From assembly GCF_900606115.1 (NCBI RefSeq), contig NZ_UWPJ01000015.1:124001-188000 (forward strand): a DNA stretch of 64,000 nt, in the 5' to 3' direction. Both the position numbers and the translations under genes were made by a program. This DNA is from Pigmentiphaga humi (GTDB taxonomy: Bacteria; Pseudomonadota; Gammaproteobacteria; Burkholderiales; Burkholderiaceae_B). The notes below the pieces were generated by a model. It did not search any database, was not told where the DNA came from, and was given only the letters and a program-made list of their open reading frames with translations. Below, piece after piece: positions 1 to 9,142 of this stretch (its first letter is position 1; the number at the start of each line of letters is the position of its first letter).

Positions 1-412
1 CCTTGATCGATTCGACGTCGTAGTAATGCTCGTCGTCGATGTCGTCGGTGGTGAAACGGCGGTCGTCGAGGTATTGGGGCGCGGGCACGGTCTTGCCGGC
101 GCGCCGGTGCCGGTAGAGCGCGGCGCGCGCCAGCATCAGCGTGGTGGCGGGCACGGTCATGGTCAGGAATACCGCGATCAGGATCTCGTGCAGCGCCGGG
201 CCGCCGTCGGTCGTGGAGAAATACAGCATCGAGGCCAGCAATATCGCCACCAGGCCCATGGTGGCCCCGAGCGTCGGCCCGTGCAGGCGCTGGTAGAAGC
301 TGTGGAAGCGCCACAGGCCCAGGCAGCCGATCAGCGTGAGCAGCCCGCCGCCCACGAGCAGCAGCGAAGTCAGGATTTCCGCCCAGATGGGCAGGGAGGC
401 GGCCTCGTTCAT
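1..412 (-). CDS. phaG: Multisubunit Na+(K+)/H+ antiporter subunit G (3' end cut by window edge)
   Basis: Small membrane subunit of the Mrp/Pha/Mnh cation/proton antiporter complex. The visible 137 codons begin MNEAASLPIWAEILTS and hold three hydrophobic segments within about the first 95 residues, including the family-typical LIGCLGLWRFHSFYQRLHGP stretch. A hydrophilic acidic tail rich in Asp, Glu and Tyr follows and runs off the left edge with no stop reached. The start ATG overlaps the phaF stop by 4 nt (ATGA), so it is the last visible gene of the operon. The C-terminal tail looks longer than usual for PhaG, but its end lies outside the window. Confidence 0.9.
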   Translation of the reverse strand, partial: MNEAASLPIWAEILTSLLLVGGGLLTLIGCLGLWRFHSFYQRLHGPTLGATMGLVAILLASMLYFSTTDGGPALHEILIAVFLTMTVPATTLMLARAALYRHRRAGKTVPAPQYLDDRRFTTDDIDDEHYYDVESIK

Positions 413-690
413 TCGATGACCTCGCCGCGCAACAGGAACTTGGCCAGGGCCACTGAGCTGACGAAGCCCAGCAGCGCGATGGTGACCGCCCCTTCGAAAT
501 ACTCGGTACTGCCCACGCGTATGCCGAGCACGAGCAGCATCAGCATGCCGCAGATGTACATGGTGTCGAGCGCCAGCACGCGGTCTTGCGCGGCGGGGCC
601 CTTGAGCAGGCGCAGCGTGGCCAGTAGCATGGCGACGGCGATGCACAGCAGCGCGAACAGGCTGGCCCAGGAAAGCAGCATGCCGTTCAT
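409..690 (-). CDS. phaF: Multisubunit Na+(K+)/H+ antiporter subunit F
   Basis: A 93-residue membrane protein, the usual size for MnhF/PhaF. It has three transmembrane helices (about residues 6-28, 38-58 and 65-85) and the family pattern LRLLKGPAAQDRVLALDT between the first two. It starts at an ATG overlapping the phaE stop by 4 nt and ends in a 4-nt overlap with phaG, which indicates translational coupling. It is an inner-membrane component of the antiporter complex. Family identity is clear; the ion transported (Na+ or K+) cannot be read from the sequence. Confidence 0.92.
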   Translation of the reverse strand: MNGMLLSWASLFALLCIAVAMLLATLRLLKGPAAQDRVLALDTMYICGMLMLLVLGIRVGSTEYFEGAVTIALLGFVSSVALAKFLLRGEVIE

Positions 691-1178
691 TCGAAAATCT
701 CCATCAGCGGCTTCTCGTAGCGATTCTTGAGAGTGTCTATCCAGCGCTGCTCGTCGTCCAGGTCCAGCACGTGGATGAGCAGGCAGCTGCGGTCGTCGGT
801 CAATTCCACGCATACCGTGCCGGGAATGGCGGTGATCACCACCGCCAGCGTGGTGATGCCGTGCGCATCGCGCATCGTCAGCGGCAGCTTGATGAAACCC
901 GAGTTGTGGCGGCGCGCCTTGGGGCCGAGGATGATGCGCGCGACCTCCAGGTTGGACATCAGGCTGTCCCGCAGAACCACGCCCAGCAGCCGCAGCGCGG
1001 CGCCGGGACGGGACACGGCGGCTTTGACCGGCCGCAGCGGCGCGGTCCAGCGCGGGACCGCGATGGCCAGCGCCGCGCCCAGCAGGATGTGGCCGGGCGA
1101 GAGCGTCTGATTGAGCAGCAGCCACATGGCCAGCAGGACCAGCGATGTCATGGGCCAGGGTAGGAGGCGTCGGATCAT
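687..1178 (-). CDS. phaE: Multisubunit Na+(K+)/H+ antiporter subunit E
   Basis: 163-residue MnhE/PhaE-type subunit. Two close N-terminal membrane segments (within residues 8-45, with the typical NQTLSPGHILLGAALAIAVP run) are followed by a cytoplasmic domain carrying the conserved ITTLAVVITAIPGTVCVEL region near residues 108-126. It overlaps phaD upstream and phaF downstream by 4 nt each. It is needed for assembly and function of Mrp-type complexes in studied homologues. Length and context match the family. Confidence 0.92.
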   Translation of the reverse strand: MIRRLLPWPMTSLVLLAMWLLLNQTLSPGHILLGAALAIAVPRWTAPLRPVKAAVSRPGAALRLLGVVLRDSLMSNLEVARIILGPKARRHNSGFIKLPLTMRDAHGITTLAVVITAIPGTVCVELTDDRSCLLIHVLDLDDEQRWIDTLKNRYEKPLMEIFE

Positions 1179-2824
1179 GGCTGGGCATCTCCACTGGGGC
1201 CGGCCCGGCGGGTGGACAGGACGCCCTGCACGTAGGCGTCCGGCTCGTGCAGCGCGCGGGCCGTATCGTTGAAATAGCGCATGGCGGGCTGGGCCTGGAC
1301 CATCAGCACGATGCCGGCCACCAGCATCGCGGCGATGGGGAAGACCTCGATCACGCGCAGGCGCGGCTGGGCGCGTCCGGCCGGCACCCAGAACGTCCGT
1401 ATGCCCACGCGCGTGAGCGATACGACGGTGGTCAGGCCCGACACGATGAGCAGCGCCAGCAGGATCCAGGCCTGCGCCGGTTCGGCGCCGCTGCCTCCCT
1501 GGGTCAGTCCGCCGGGATTCAGGACGGAGGTCAGCAGCGCGAACTTTGCGACGAAGCCGGACAGCGGCGGCAGGCCGGACAGCACCAGCGCGCAGGCGAT
1601 GAAGCTCAGGCCGAGGAAGGCCATCGCCGCCGGAATCACCACGCCGATGTCGGCGGAATTCGTCTCGTCTTCCTGGGCCGCGTTGCGGTCCAGGCCGAAA
1701 GCTTCCAGCGTGACCGCGAGCAGATCGGCACCGAAGGTGCGGCTGCGCTCCATCAGTTCCTGCAGCAGGAAGAAAGCGCCCAGCGCCAGCGTGGAGCTGA
1801 CCAGGTAGAACAGCGCCGCCGCGGTGATGCCGGGCTGGCCGAAGCCGATGGCCGACAGCAGCGTCCCCGATGAAATGATGACCGAGAACCCGGCCAGGCG
1901 TCCCAGGTTCTGCGAGGCGAGCATGCCCAGCGTGCCGAAAGTCAGCGTGGCCAGGCCGACATAGAGGATCCAGGGCTGGACGAAACCGCTCGATGCGCCG
2001 GCCGAACTGCCGAACATCAGCAGCGACAGCCGCAGGATCACGTAGACCCCCACCTTGGTCATGATGGCGAACAGCGCCGCGGCGGGCGGGCTGGCGGCGG
2101 CGTAGGAGGGCGGCAGCCAGAAGTTCAGGGGCCAGGCGCCCGCCTTGATCAGGAAGGCCACGCCCAGGATCGCCGCGCCGGCCTCCATCAGGCCGCGGTC
2201 CGCGGCCGCGACCTGGCCGATGCGCACCGCGATGTCGGCCATGTTCAGCGTGCCGGTGACGCCGTAGATCAGCGCGACGCCGATCAGGAACAGCGAGGAG
2301 CCGACCAGGTTCACGGCGATGTAGTGCAGCCCGGCCTTGACCCGCTGCGGACCGGAACCGTGCAGCAGCAGGCCGTAGGAAGCCGCCAGCAGGATCTCGA
2401 AGAACACGAACAGGTTGAACAGGTCGGCCGTCAGGAAGGCGCCGTTCAGGCCCATGAGCTGCAGCTGGAACAGCGAGTGGAAATGCACGCCCGCGCGGTG
2501 CCAGCGCGCCAGCGAGTACAGCAGCGCGCCCAGCGCCATGACCGAGGTCAGCACCAGCATGATGGCCGAGAGGCGGTCCAGCGCCAGGGCGATGCCGAAG
2601 GGCGCGGGCCAGTTGGCCGGCAGGTAGACCGCCACGCGCAGCTGGCCGTCGTCGGCCTGCAGCAGCAGCGCAACGGCCACCGCCAGCAGCGCCAGCGTGG
2701 CCAGCACGTTGACGACGGCCTTCTGGGTGGTGAGGCGTTCGCCCAGCAGCAGCATCAGGCCGCTGACCAGCATGGGCAGCACGATGGGCAGGATCATCAG
2801 GTGGTCGTGCCAGGATAGCATCAT
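1175..2824 (-). CDS. phaD: Multisubunit Na+(K+)/H+ antiporter subunit D (NuoN/NuoM-like)
   Basis: 549-residue polytopic membrane protein of the proton-antiporter (complex I ND2/4/5-like) superfamily. It carries the conserved loop LIKAGAWPLNFWLPPSYAAA near residue 225-245 with its membrane lysine, and roughly 14 hydrophobic segments. MnhD/PhaD is one of the two large ion-translocating subunits; the other is PhaA. It is longer than many MnhD proteins (about 500) because of a hydrophilic stretch around residues 370-395 (EAFGLDRNAAQEDETNSAD). It has ATGA overlaps with phaC and phaE. The protein acts in the inner membrane. Confidence 0.93.
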   Translation of the reverse strand: MMLSWHDHLMILPIVLPMLVSGLMLLLGERLTTQKAVVNVLATLALLAVAVALLLQADDGQLRVAVYLPANWPAPFGIALALDRLSAIMLVLTSVMALGALLYSLARWHRAGVHFHSLFQLQLMGLNGAFLTADLFNLFVFFEILLAASYGLLLHGSGPQRVKAGLHYIAVNLVGSSLFLIGVALIYGVTGTLNMADIAVRIGQVAAADRGLMEAGAAILGVAFLIKAGAWPLNFWLPPSYAAASPPAAALFAIMTKVGVYVILRLSLLMFGSSAGASSGFVQPWILYVGLATLTFGTLGMLASQNLGRLAGFSVIISSGTLLSAIGFGQPGITAAALFYLVSSTLALGAFFLLQELMERSRTFGADLLAVTLEAFGLDRNAAQEDETNSADIGVVIPAAMAFLGLSFIACALVLSGLPPLSGFVAKFALLTSVLNPGGLTQGGSGAEPAQAWILLALLIVSGLTTVVSLTRVGIRTFWVPAGRAQPRLRVIEVFPIAAMLVAGIVLMVQAQPAMRYFNDTARALHEPDAYVQGVLSTRRAGPSGDAQP

Positions 2825-3162
2825 TCGCCCTCCCGGCCGTCGACGTGATCGGTCCCGCTCAGGCCGCGCGAGGCCAGCAGCACCACCAGGAACAGGGCGG
2901 TCATGGCGAAGCCGATGACGATCGCCGTCAACACCAGCGCCTGCGGCAGCGGGTCGGCGTATTCGGCGACCTCGTTGATGCGGCCGGGACGCAGGATGGG
3001 CAACTGGTCGACCGACAGCCGCCCCATGGCGAAGATGAACAGGTTGACCGCGTAGGACATCAGCGAAATGCCCATGATCACCTGGAACGTGCGGGGGCGC
3101 AGCATCAACCAGATGCCGCAGCCGCCGAGCACGCCGATCGCCGCCGCGAGGATCAGCTCCAT
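2821..3162 (-). CDS. phaC: Multisubunit Na+(K+)/H+ antiporter subunit C (NuoK-like)
   Basis: 113-residue subunit homologous to NuoK of complex I. It has three transmembrane helices: about residues 3-20, 28-48, and 74-98, the last containing LPQALVLTAIVIGFAMTAL. The motif GIWLMLRPRTFQVIMGISL is typical of MnhC/PhaC. Its start overlaps the end of the phaA/B gene by 10 nt and its stop overlaps the phaD start by 4 nt. It is part of the six-cistron pha operon. Confidence 0.93.
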   Translation of the reverse strand: MELILAAAIGVLGGCGIWLMLRPRTFQVIMGISLMSYAVNLFIFAMGRLSVDQLPILRPGRINEVAEYADPLPQALVLTAIVIGFAMTALFLVVLLASRGLSGTDHVDGREGE

Positions 3163-6074
3163 TGCGAGCCTCCCCTGGACGTCTCGGCCTCGGTTTGCTG
3201 GATGGCCCGGTGGCTGCGGATGGACTGGTGGGCCAGTGCGGTAAGTATCAACATGGTGGCTCCGACGACCAGGCTGAACACCCCGAGATCGAACACGAAT
3301 GCGCTCGGGACGTGGATCTCGCCGATCAGCGGCAGGTCGAGGTGGGCGGTATGAGAAGTCAGGAAGGGATAGCCGAACAGCCAGGCGCCCATGCCGGTCA
3401 GCACGGCGAACAGCAGCCCCAGGCCGATCAGGCGCTGCGGCTGCAGTTTCAGCCGGGATTCGACCCAGGCCGTGCCGGCCACCATGTATTGCAGGATGAA
3501 GGCCACCGACAGCGTCAGGCCGGCGACGAAGCCGCCCCCGGGAAGGTTGTGGCCGCGCATGAACAGGAATATGGAGAACACCACGATCATCGGCAGCGCC
3601 AGCCGGATCAGCACCGAGGGCATGAGCATGTAGCCCACGGCGGGGTCGTCGCCGGCGCGCGCGGCGGAGACGGTCTTGCCCTGGTCGATCTGCTGGTGCG
3701 GCAGCGGGATGCTTTCCGGCGCGGGGCGGAAACGCCGCAGCAGCGCGTAGACGGTCAGCGCGACGATGCCCAGCACGCAGATCTCGCCCATGGTGTCGAA
3801 GCCGCGGAAATCGACCAGCAGCACGTTGACCACGTTGGTCCCGCCGCCTTCGGTCAGCGCCCGTTCCAGGAAGAAATTGGAGATGGTTTCAGGGTAGGGA
3901 CGGATCAGGATGGCGTAGGCCAGCAAGGCCATGCCTGCGCCGCCCACGACCGAGATCGCCAGGTCGCGCACGCGCCTGGCGCGGGCGAGCAGGGGCGTGC
4001 GCAGGCCTAGCTCGGCAGGCTCGCGCCGGCGCGGCAGCCAGCGCAGGCCGAGCAGCAGCAGGATGGTCGTGACCACCTCCACCAGCAACTGCGTGAGCGC
4101 CAGGTCGGGAGCGGAGAACCAGACGAAGGTAATGCAGGTGATCAGGCCCGCCCCGCCCATCATGATCAGCGATGCCAGCCGGTGGTACTTGGCCTGGTAG
4201 GCAGCGCCGATGGCGCAGGCGATGCCGATCAGCCAAAGGATGGCGAAGGTCGGATCGACCGGCGCGACCTGCTGCTGCGGCTGCGGCAGCAATACCGGGT
4301 AGCCGTAGAGCACGATGCCGGCGAACAGGATCGCCACGGCGATGACGCCCAGCAGCTGCGACTGCAGGCCGCGCGCGCCCAGGCTGTTGGTGAGCCGGTC
4401 CGCCAGCCCGATGGCGAAGGTCATGGAGCGCTCGAAAGCGCGCTTGCCGCTCAGGCGGTGGATCAGCGGCATGCGCTCGAGCGAGCTCAGGCGCAGCGTC
4501 TTCTGCAGGATCAGGTAGAGCGCCGAGCCGCCGATCAGGGCGACCAGGCTCATCACCAGCGGCAGGTTGAAGCCGTGCCAGATGGCCAGGCTGTAGCCGG
4601 GGACTTCCTCGCCCAGGACGGCGCGCACCGCGGTGGCGAGAAAAGGCGCGATGGTATAGCTCGGCGCGATGCCCACGGCCAGGCACAGGAAAGCCAGCAC
4701 CTCGGCGGGAAAGCGCATCCAGCGCGGCGCTTCGTGCGGCTCGCGCGGCAGATCGTGCGGCGGCGGGCCGAAGAATACGTCGTGCAGGAAGCGCCACGAA
4801 TAGGCCACGCTGAACGCCCCGGCCACCGTCGCCGCGATCGGCAGCGCATGGCTCATGCCCACGGCATGGCCGACCACGACCGCCTCGGTGAAGAACATTT
4901 CCTTGGAAATGAAGCCGTTGAGCAGCGGCACCCCGGCCATGGCGGCGCCCGCCACCATGGCCAGCGTGGCGGTAATCGGCATGACCCGCGCCAGCCCGCT
5001 CAGGCGCCGGATGTCGCGCGTGCCGCATTCGTGGTCGATGATGCCGGCGGCCATGAACAGCGAGGCCTTGAAGGTCGCATGGTTCATGGTGTGGAAGACC
5101 GCCGCCACCAGCGCGAGCGGGCTGCCCAGGCCGAGCAGCAGCGTGATCAGCCCGAGATGGCTGATGGTGGAATAGGCCAGCAGCCCTTTGAGGTCCTGCT
5201 GGAAGATGGCGGTATAGGCGCCCAGCAGCAGCGTGCACATGCCGGCCAGGCTGATGATCCAGAACCATTGCTCGGTGCCTGCCAGCACGGGCCAGAGCCG
5301 GGTCAGCAGGAACACGCCGGCCTTGACCATGGTGGCCGAGTGCAGATAGGCCGAGACCGGCGTAGGCGCGGCCATCGCGTGCGGCAGCCAGAAGTGGAAG
5401 GGGAACTGGGCGCTCTTGGTCAGCGCGCCGAGCGCAAGCAGCACCAGGGCGGTGGTGTAGAGCGGATGTTCGCGGATCACCCGCCCCGAGCCCAGGACGA
5501 CGTCCAGGTCGTAGCTGCCGACGATGTGGCCGAGCACCAGGACCCCCGCGAACAGGCACAAGCCTCCCGCGGCGGTGACGGTCAGCGCCATGCGCGCGCC
5601 GCGGCGCGCGTCGGGGCGATGGTGCCAATAGCCGATCAGCAGGAAGGAAATCAGGCTGGTCAGTTCCCAGAACAGCGCGAGCTGGATCAGGTTGCCCGAG
5701 AGCACGACGCCGAGCATGGCGCCCATGAAGGCGAGGAAAAAGGAAAAGAAGCGCGGGACCGGATCTTCCGGCGACATGTAATAGCGCGCGTACAGCACGA
5801 CCAGCAGGCCGATGCCGCTGACCATCAGGCTGAACACCCACGCCAGGCCGTCCATGCGCAGCACGAATTGCAGCCCCAGCGACGGCAGCCAGGGGATTTC
5901 GTAGCGGACCACGCCGCCGTACGAGACTTCAGGATAGAGCAGGGCGGCCTGTACCGTTCCCACCAATGCCACCAGCCCGGCCAGCCAGGCTTCGCGGTTG
6001 CGGGCATTGGCGGGCAGCAAGGCCGCCAACACACTGCCGGCGAATGGAAGCACGAGAAGAATCAGCAAGGACAT
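3153..6074 (-). CDS. phaA: Fused antiporter subunits A and B (PhaAB)
   Basis: 973-residue fusion, first gene of the antiporter operon. Residues 1 to about 780 are the NuoL-like MnhA module with conserved membrane charges E137 (FWELTS), K220 (GALTKSAQFPFHFWLPHA) and K251 (HSATMVKAG). About residues 600-780 form the extra membrane part seen in PhaA proteins. Residues about 815-960 match MnhB (MRGHNLPGGGFVAGL). A-B fusion is the normal Pha architecture, in contrast to the separate MnhA and MnhB of Firmicutes. A 279-bp gap upstream separates it from the divergent ABC-F gene. It likely contributes to pH and cation homeostasis. Confidence 0.94.
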   Translation of the reverse strand: MSLLILLVLPFAGSVLAALLPANARNREAWLAGLVALVGTVQAALLYPEVSYGGVVRYEIPWLPSLGLQFVLRMDGLAWVFSLMVSGIGLLVVLYARYYMSPEDPVPRFFSFFLAFMGAMLGVVLSGNLIQLALFWELTSLISFLLIGYWHHRPDARRGARMALTVTAAGGLCLFAGVLVLGHIVGSYDLDVVLGSGRVIREHPLYTTALVLLALGALTKSAQFPFHFWLPHAMAAPTPVSAYLHSATMVKAGVFLLTRLWPVLAGTEQWFWIISLAGMCTLLLGAYTAIFQQDLKGLLAYSTISHLGLITLLLGLGSPLALVAAVFHTMNHATFKASLFMAAGIIDHECGTRDIRRLSGLARVMPITATLAMVAGAAMAGVPLLNGFISKEMFFTEAVVVGHAVGMSHALPIAATVAGAFSVAYSWRFLHDVFFGPPPHDLPREPHEAPRWMRFPAEVLAFLCLAVGIAPSYTIAPFLATAVRAVLGEEVPGYSLAIWHGFNLPLVMSLVALIGGSALYLILQKTLRLSSLERMPLIHRLSGKRAFERSMTFAIGLADRLTNSLGARGLQSQLLGVIAVAILFAGIVLYGYPVLLPQPQQQVAPVDPTFAILWLIGIACAIGAAYQAKYHRLASLIMMGGAGLITCITFVWFSAPDLALTQLLVEVVTTILLLLGLRWLPRRREPAELGLRTPLLARARRVRDLAISVVGGAGMALLAYAILIRPYPETISNFFLERALTEGGGTNVVNVLLVDFRGFDTMGEICVLGIVALTVYALLRRFRPAPESIPLPHQQIDQGKTVSAARAGDDPAVGYMLMPSVLIRLALPMIVVFSIFLFMRGHNLPGGGFVAGLTLSVAFILQYMVAGTAWVESRLKLQPQRLIGLGLLFAVLTGMGAWLFGYPFLTSHTAHLDLPLIGEIHVPSAFVFDLGVFSLVVGATMLILTALAHQSIRSHRAIQQTEAETSRGGSQWS

Positions 6075-6353
6075 AGGCGGCGGCCGCTCTCTTTATTTCT
6101 TGTGGGGATGGGGAATGCTGGCGAGCATGCAAGAATCGCGCCGCGAGCCGCAGTGCCTGCTGGCGCGATCCTGCCCAATGGTAACAAACCACGCGCCCCG
6201 CACGGGGGCTATCTCGACGATCGCGGCTCCGGCCGGCGTTTATGTAACGCCCGGGGCTGTCCCGTCCGATGGCTGTTACACTATTAGGTTGATCTTTGCG
6301 CCCGGCCTTTCCAAGGCGGCGCCTTTTCCATTTCTAGCGAGTTTTCTGCTGCC

Positions 6354-7955
6354 GTGATATCCACAGCCAACCTCACCATCCAATTCGGCCCCAAGCCCCT
6401 TTTCGAGAACGTGTCGGTCAAGTTCGGCGAAGGCAACCGCTATGGCCTGATCGGAGCGAACGGCAGCGGCAAGTCCACGCTGATGAAGATCATCGGCGGC
6501 GATCTCGAACCCAGCGCCGGCAATGTCTCGCTCGAGCCCAACACCCGCCTGGGCAAGCTGCGCCAGGACCAGTTCGCCTACGAAGACCTGCGCGTGCTGG
6601 ACGTCGTGCTGATGGGCCACGCCGAGATGTGGCAGGCCATGAGCGAGCGCGACGCCATCTACGCCAATCCGGAAGCGACCGACGAAGACTACATGCGCGC
6701 GGCCGACCTGGAGGCCAAGTTCGCCGAATACGACGGCTACACCGCCGAGGCGCGCGCCGGCGAACTGCTGCTGGGCCTGGAGATTCCGGTCGAACAGCAC
6801 CAGCAGCCCATGCGCGAAGTCGCGCCGGGCTGGAAGCTGCGCGTGCTGCTGGCGCAGGCGCTGTTCTCCAATCCCGACGTGCTGCTGCTGGACGAGCCGA
6901 CCAACAACCTGGACATCAACACCATCCGCTGGCTGGAGACGGTGCTGAACCAGTATCAGTCGACGATGATCATCATCAGTCACGATCGCCACTTCCTGAA
7001 CCAGGTCTGCACCCACATGGCCGACCTGGATTATCGCGAGGTGCGCATCTACCCGGGCAACTACGACGACTACATGCTCGCGTCGGCCCAGGCGCGCGAG
7101 CGCCTGCTGAGCTCCAACGCCAAGGCCAAGGAGCGGATCACCGAGCTGCAGGACTTCGTGCGCCGCTTCTCGGCCAACAAGTCCAAGGCCCGCCAGGCCA
7201 CGTCGCGCCTCAAGCAGATCGACAAGCTCAAGGCCGACGCGGTCGAGGTCAAGCCCTCGTCGCGTCAGAACCCCTACATCCGCTTCGAGCTGGCCAAGGT
7301 CATGCACCGCCAGGCGGTCGAGATCGACGGCATCTCCAAGGCCTACGACAAGCCGGTCATCCCGAAGTACTCGGCCATGGTCGAGGCGGGCGAGAAGATC
7401 GCCATCATCGGCGCCAACGGCGCGGGCAAGACCACGCTGCTGCGGATGCTGGCAGGCGATCTGGCTCCCGACCAGGGCACCATCAAGTGGTCGGACAACG
7501 CCAACCTGGGCTATATGGCGCAGGACGTCTCGGACAACTTCGACAGCGACGAGAATCTGTTCGACTGGATGGGCCAATGGCGCCAGCCTGGCGACGACGA
7601 CCAGGCGCTGCGCTCGGTGCTGGGCCGGCTGCTGTTCTCCAGCGACGACATCGGCAAAGCGGTGCGCGTGCTGTCGGGCGGCGAGAAGAACCGCATGATG
7701 TTCGGCCGCCTGATGCTGAGCAAGCACAACGTGCTGCTGCTGGACGAGCCGACCAATCACCTGGACATGGAATCCATCGAATCGCTGCAGCTGGCGCTGG
7801 AGAAGTTCCAGGGCACGCTGTTCTTCGTCTCGCACGACCGCGAATTCGTGTCGGGCCTGGCCAGCCGGGTCATCGAGATCCTGCCGAGCGGCGAGATCAT
7901 CGACTACAAAGGCAGCTACGACGAGTATCTGGCGTCGCGCGGCATCGAAAACTGA
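6354..7955 (+). CDS. ybiT: ABC-F family ATPase, YbiT-like
   Basis: 533-residue ABC-F protein: two nucleotide-binding domains and no membrane segments. First Walker [10 protein letters not shown] is near residue 34-42, second GANGAGKTT near 353-361, the LSGGE signature of the second domain near 440, and two [16 protein letters not shown] Walker B motifs. The domains are joined by a charged linker around residues 245-310 ([20 protein letters not shown]). The length and closely matching motifs resemble E. coli YbiT (530 aa), a ribosome-associated translation factor rather than a transporter. The best start is a GTG that lines up with the YbiT N-terminus. The gene is monocistronic by appearance. 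Confidence 0.93.
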   Translation: MISTANLTIQFGPKPLFENVSVKFGEGNRYGLIGANGSGKSTLMKIIGGDLEPSAGNVSLEPNTRLGKLRQDQFAYEDLRVLDVVLMGHAEMWQAMSERDAIYANPEATDEDYMRAADLEAKFAEYDGYTAEARAGELLLGLEIPVEQHQQPMREVAPGWKLRVLLAQALFSNPDVLLLDEPTNNLDINTIRWLETVLNQYQSTMIIISHDRHFLNQVCTHMADLDYREVRIYPGNYDDYMLASAQARERLLSSNAKAKERITELQDFVRRFSANKSKARQATSRLKQIDKLKADAVEVKPSSRQNPYIRFELAKVMHRQAVEIDGISKAYDKPVIPKYSAMVEAGEKIAIIGANGAGKTTLLRMLAGDLAPDQGTIKWSDNANLGYMAQDVSDNFDSDENLFDWMGQWRQPGDDDQALRSVLGRLLFSSDDIGKAVRVLSGGEKNRMMFGRLMLSKHNVLLLDEPTNHLDMESIESLQLALEKFQGTLFFVSHDREFVSGLASRVIEILPSGEIIDYKGSYDEYLASRGIEN

Positions 7956-8030
7956 GGCCGGCGACGGCACGAAGTTTGCTCTGCCTGTTCGAGACCAGCG
8001 GGCGTTTCCGCTGCAAAGGGAGAAGACTCC

Positions 8031-8186
8031 ATGCCGGAATCCGTCTGTATCGCCAGTTCCGCCGTCACCGGCAGGCCCGCCTTCCAGGCACGCCTTTGTC
8101 CGGGCGCGCCGCAAAACGGTGCGCCCGCCACGCTGCCGCCCCTGCCTGGACCCGCCTGCTGCGGGCGCGGGCTTTCCCGGGCCTAG
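8031..8186 (+). CDS. Possible 51-residue leader peptide, coupled to the following gene
   Basis: A short open frame starts at ATG 8031 behind a good Shine-Dalgarno (GGGAGAAG, spacing about 6) and ends at TAG 8184-8186. The following BMP-family gene starts two bases later at 8189 and has no recognisable ribosome binding site of its own. That arrangement suggests translational coupling or a regulatory leader. The predicted peptide begins MPESVCIASSAVTG, has four cysteines including a CC pair close to the end, and resembles nothing I recognise. GC-rich DNA easily yields chance frames, so confidence is limited; the RBS and the 2-nt junction are the main arguments. Confidence 0.35.
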   Translation: MPESVCIASSAVTGRPAFQARLCPGAPQNGAPATLPPLPGPACCGRGLSRA

Positions 8187-8188
8187 CC

Positions 8189-9118
8189 ATGCGGATCAAG
8201 ATCTTGCTCTTCGGCTCTCCCGGCTACGGCAGTTTCAACGAGTGCGGGATGGCGGGCATCGACATGGCGCGGCGCATCTGTCCGGGCATCGAACCGGTAT
8301 GGATCGAGTCGGCGGGCCCGGCGTTGCGGACCGCGCGCCTGATCGACCTGTGCCATCGCGGCGCCGATCTCGTCATCGCTTACGGCACGCCGGGCGACTA
8401 TCCGGTGGCCGTTGCCGCCCCGCGTTTCCCCCATGTCCAGTTCGTGGTCGTGCAGGGATCCTACGTGGCCGAGAACGCGGCGGTCTACGCCGTACGCCAG
8501 GAGCACTCGGCCTTTCTCGCCGGCGTGCTGGCGGCGGCCGAGACGCGCACGGGCGGCCTGGGCCACCTGGCCGGCGTCAAGAGCGAGCCCGCGCTGAGGG
8601 CGCGCGCCGCCTATGTGGACGGAGCCAAGCGCCATGCTCCGGGCGTAGGCATGATGACCTCGTTCTGCGGGAGCCAGGATGATCCCGAAGTGGCCTTCGA
8701 CACCTGCGAAGCCATGCACCGCCGTGGGGTGGACATTTTCTTCGCCACCCTGGACGGCGGCCGCGAGGGGGCCACGTACGCCTGCAGGAAGTTCCGCATG
8801 CGGCAGATCGGCGCCGTACTCGACTGGACCGCGGAGGATCCCGGCGTGTTTCCGGCTTCGGCCATCGCCAATGCCGGCCGGTGCATCGTCGCGGCAGTGG
8901 AGGATTACGCGGGCGGCCGCCTGCGCCTGGACCACAGCCTTTGGTTCGGCGCCGAATCGCCGGAATACGTGCGGCTGGCGATGAGCCCCGGCGTGGGGCA
9001 CGCCGCGCGCGTGGCGGTAGAGGAGTGGACCCAGGCGCTGGCGCGCGGCGAAGTCGCGCTGCCGCAGACCTACGCCGGGCGGGAGTTCGAGCTGAGCGGG
9101 CTGATCAACCGGATTTGA
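8189..9118 (+). CDS. BMP/PnrA-family binding protein without signal peptide
   Basis: 309 residues, related to the BMP (basic membrane protein/PnrA/Med) group of periplasmic-binding folds, which elsewhere bind nucleosides or act as regulators. Visible features are FGSPGYGSFNECGMAG at the N-terminus, VVQGSYVAENAAVYAVRQEHSAFLAG around residues 88-113 (typical of BMP proteins), and a C-terminal half containing FFATLDGGREG and the AIANAGRCIVAAVEDY run. The start MRIKILLFGSPG leads straight into the first beta strand and no secretion signal is visible, so the protein is probably cytoplasmic. No ABC permease or ATPase genes are adjacent. The ligand is unknown. Confidence 0.72.
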   Translation: MRIKILLFGSPGYGSFNECGMAGIDMARRICPGIEPVWIESAGPALRTARLIDLCHRGADLVIAYGTPGDYPVAVAAPRFPHVQFVVVQGSYVAENAAVYAVRQEHSAFLAGVLAAAETRTGGLGHLAGVKSEPALRARAAYVDGAKRHAPGVGMMTSFCGSQDDPEVAFDTCEAMHRRGVDIFFATLDGGREGATYACRKFRMRQIGAVLDWTAEDPGVFPASAIANAGRCIVAAVEDYAGGRLRLDHSLWFGAESPEYVRLAMSPGVGHAARVAVEEWTQALARGEVALPQTYAGREFELSGLINRI

Positions 9119-9142
9119 TCCGGCCTTGCGCCGGCGGGTCCG

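Noticed and set aside
4182-6287. 701-codon open frame antisense to phaA
   Set aside because: Low-complexity, His/Gln/Arg-rich translation typical of the opposite strand of GC-rich genes; phaA on the other strand has full domain matches.
9120-9134. CCGGC/GCCGG hairpin between the BMP gene and purT as terminator
   Set aside because: Only 5 bp and no T-tract on either strand.
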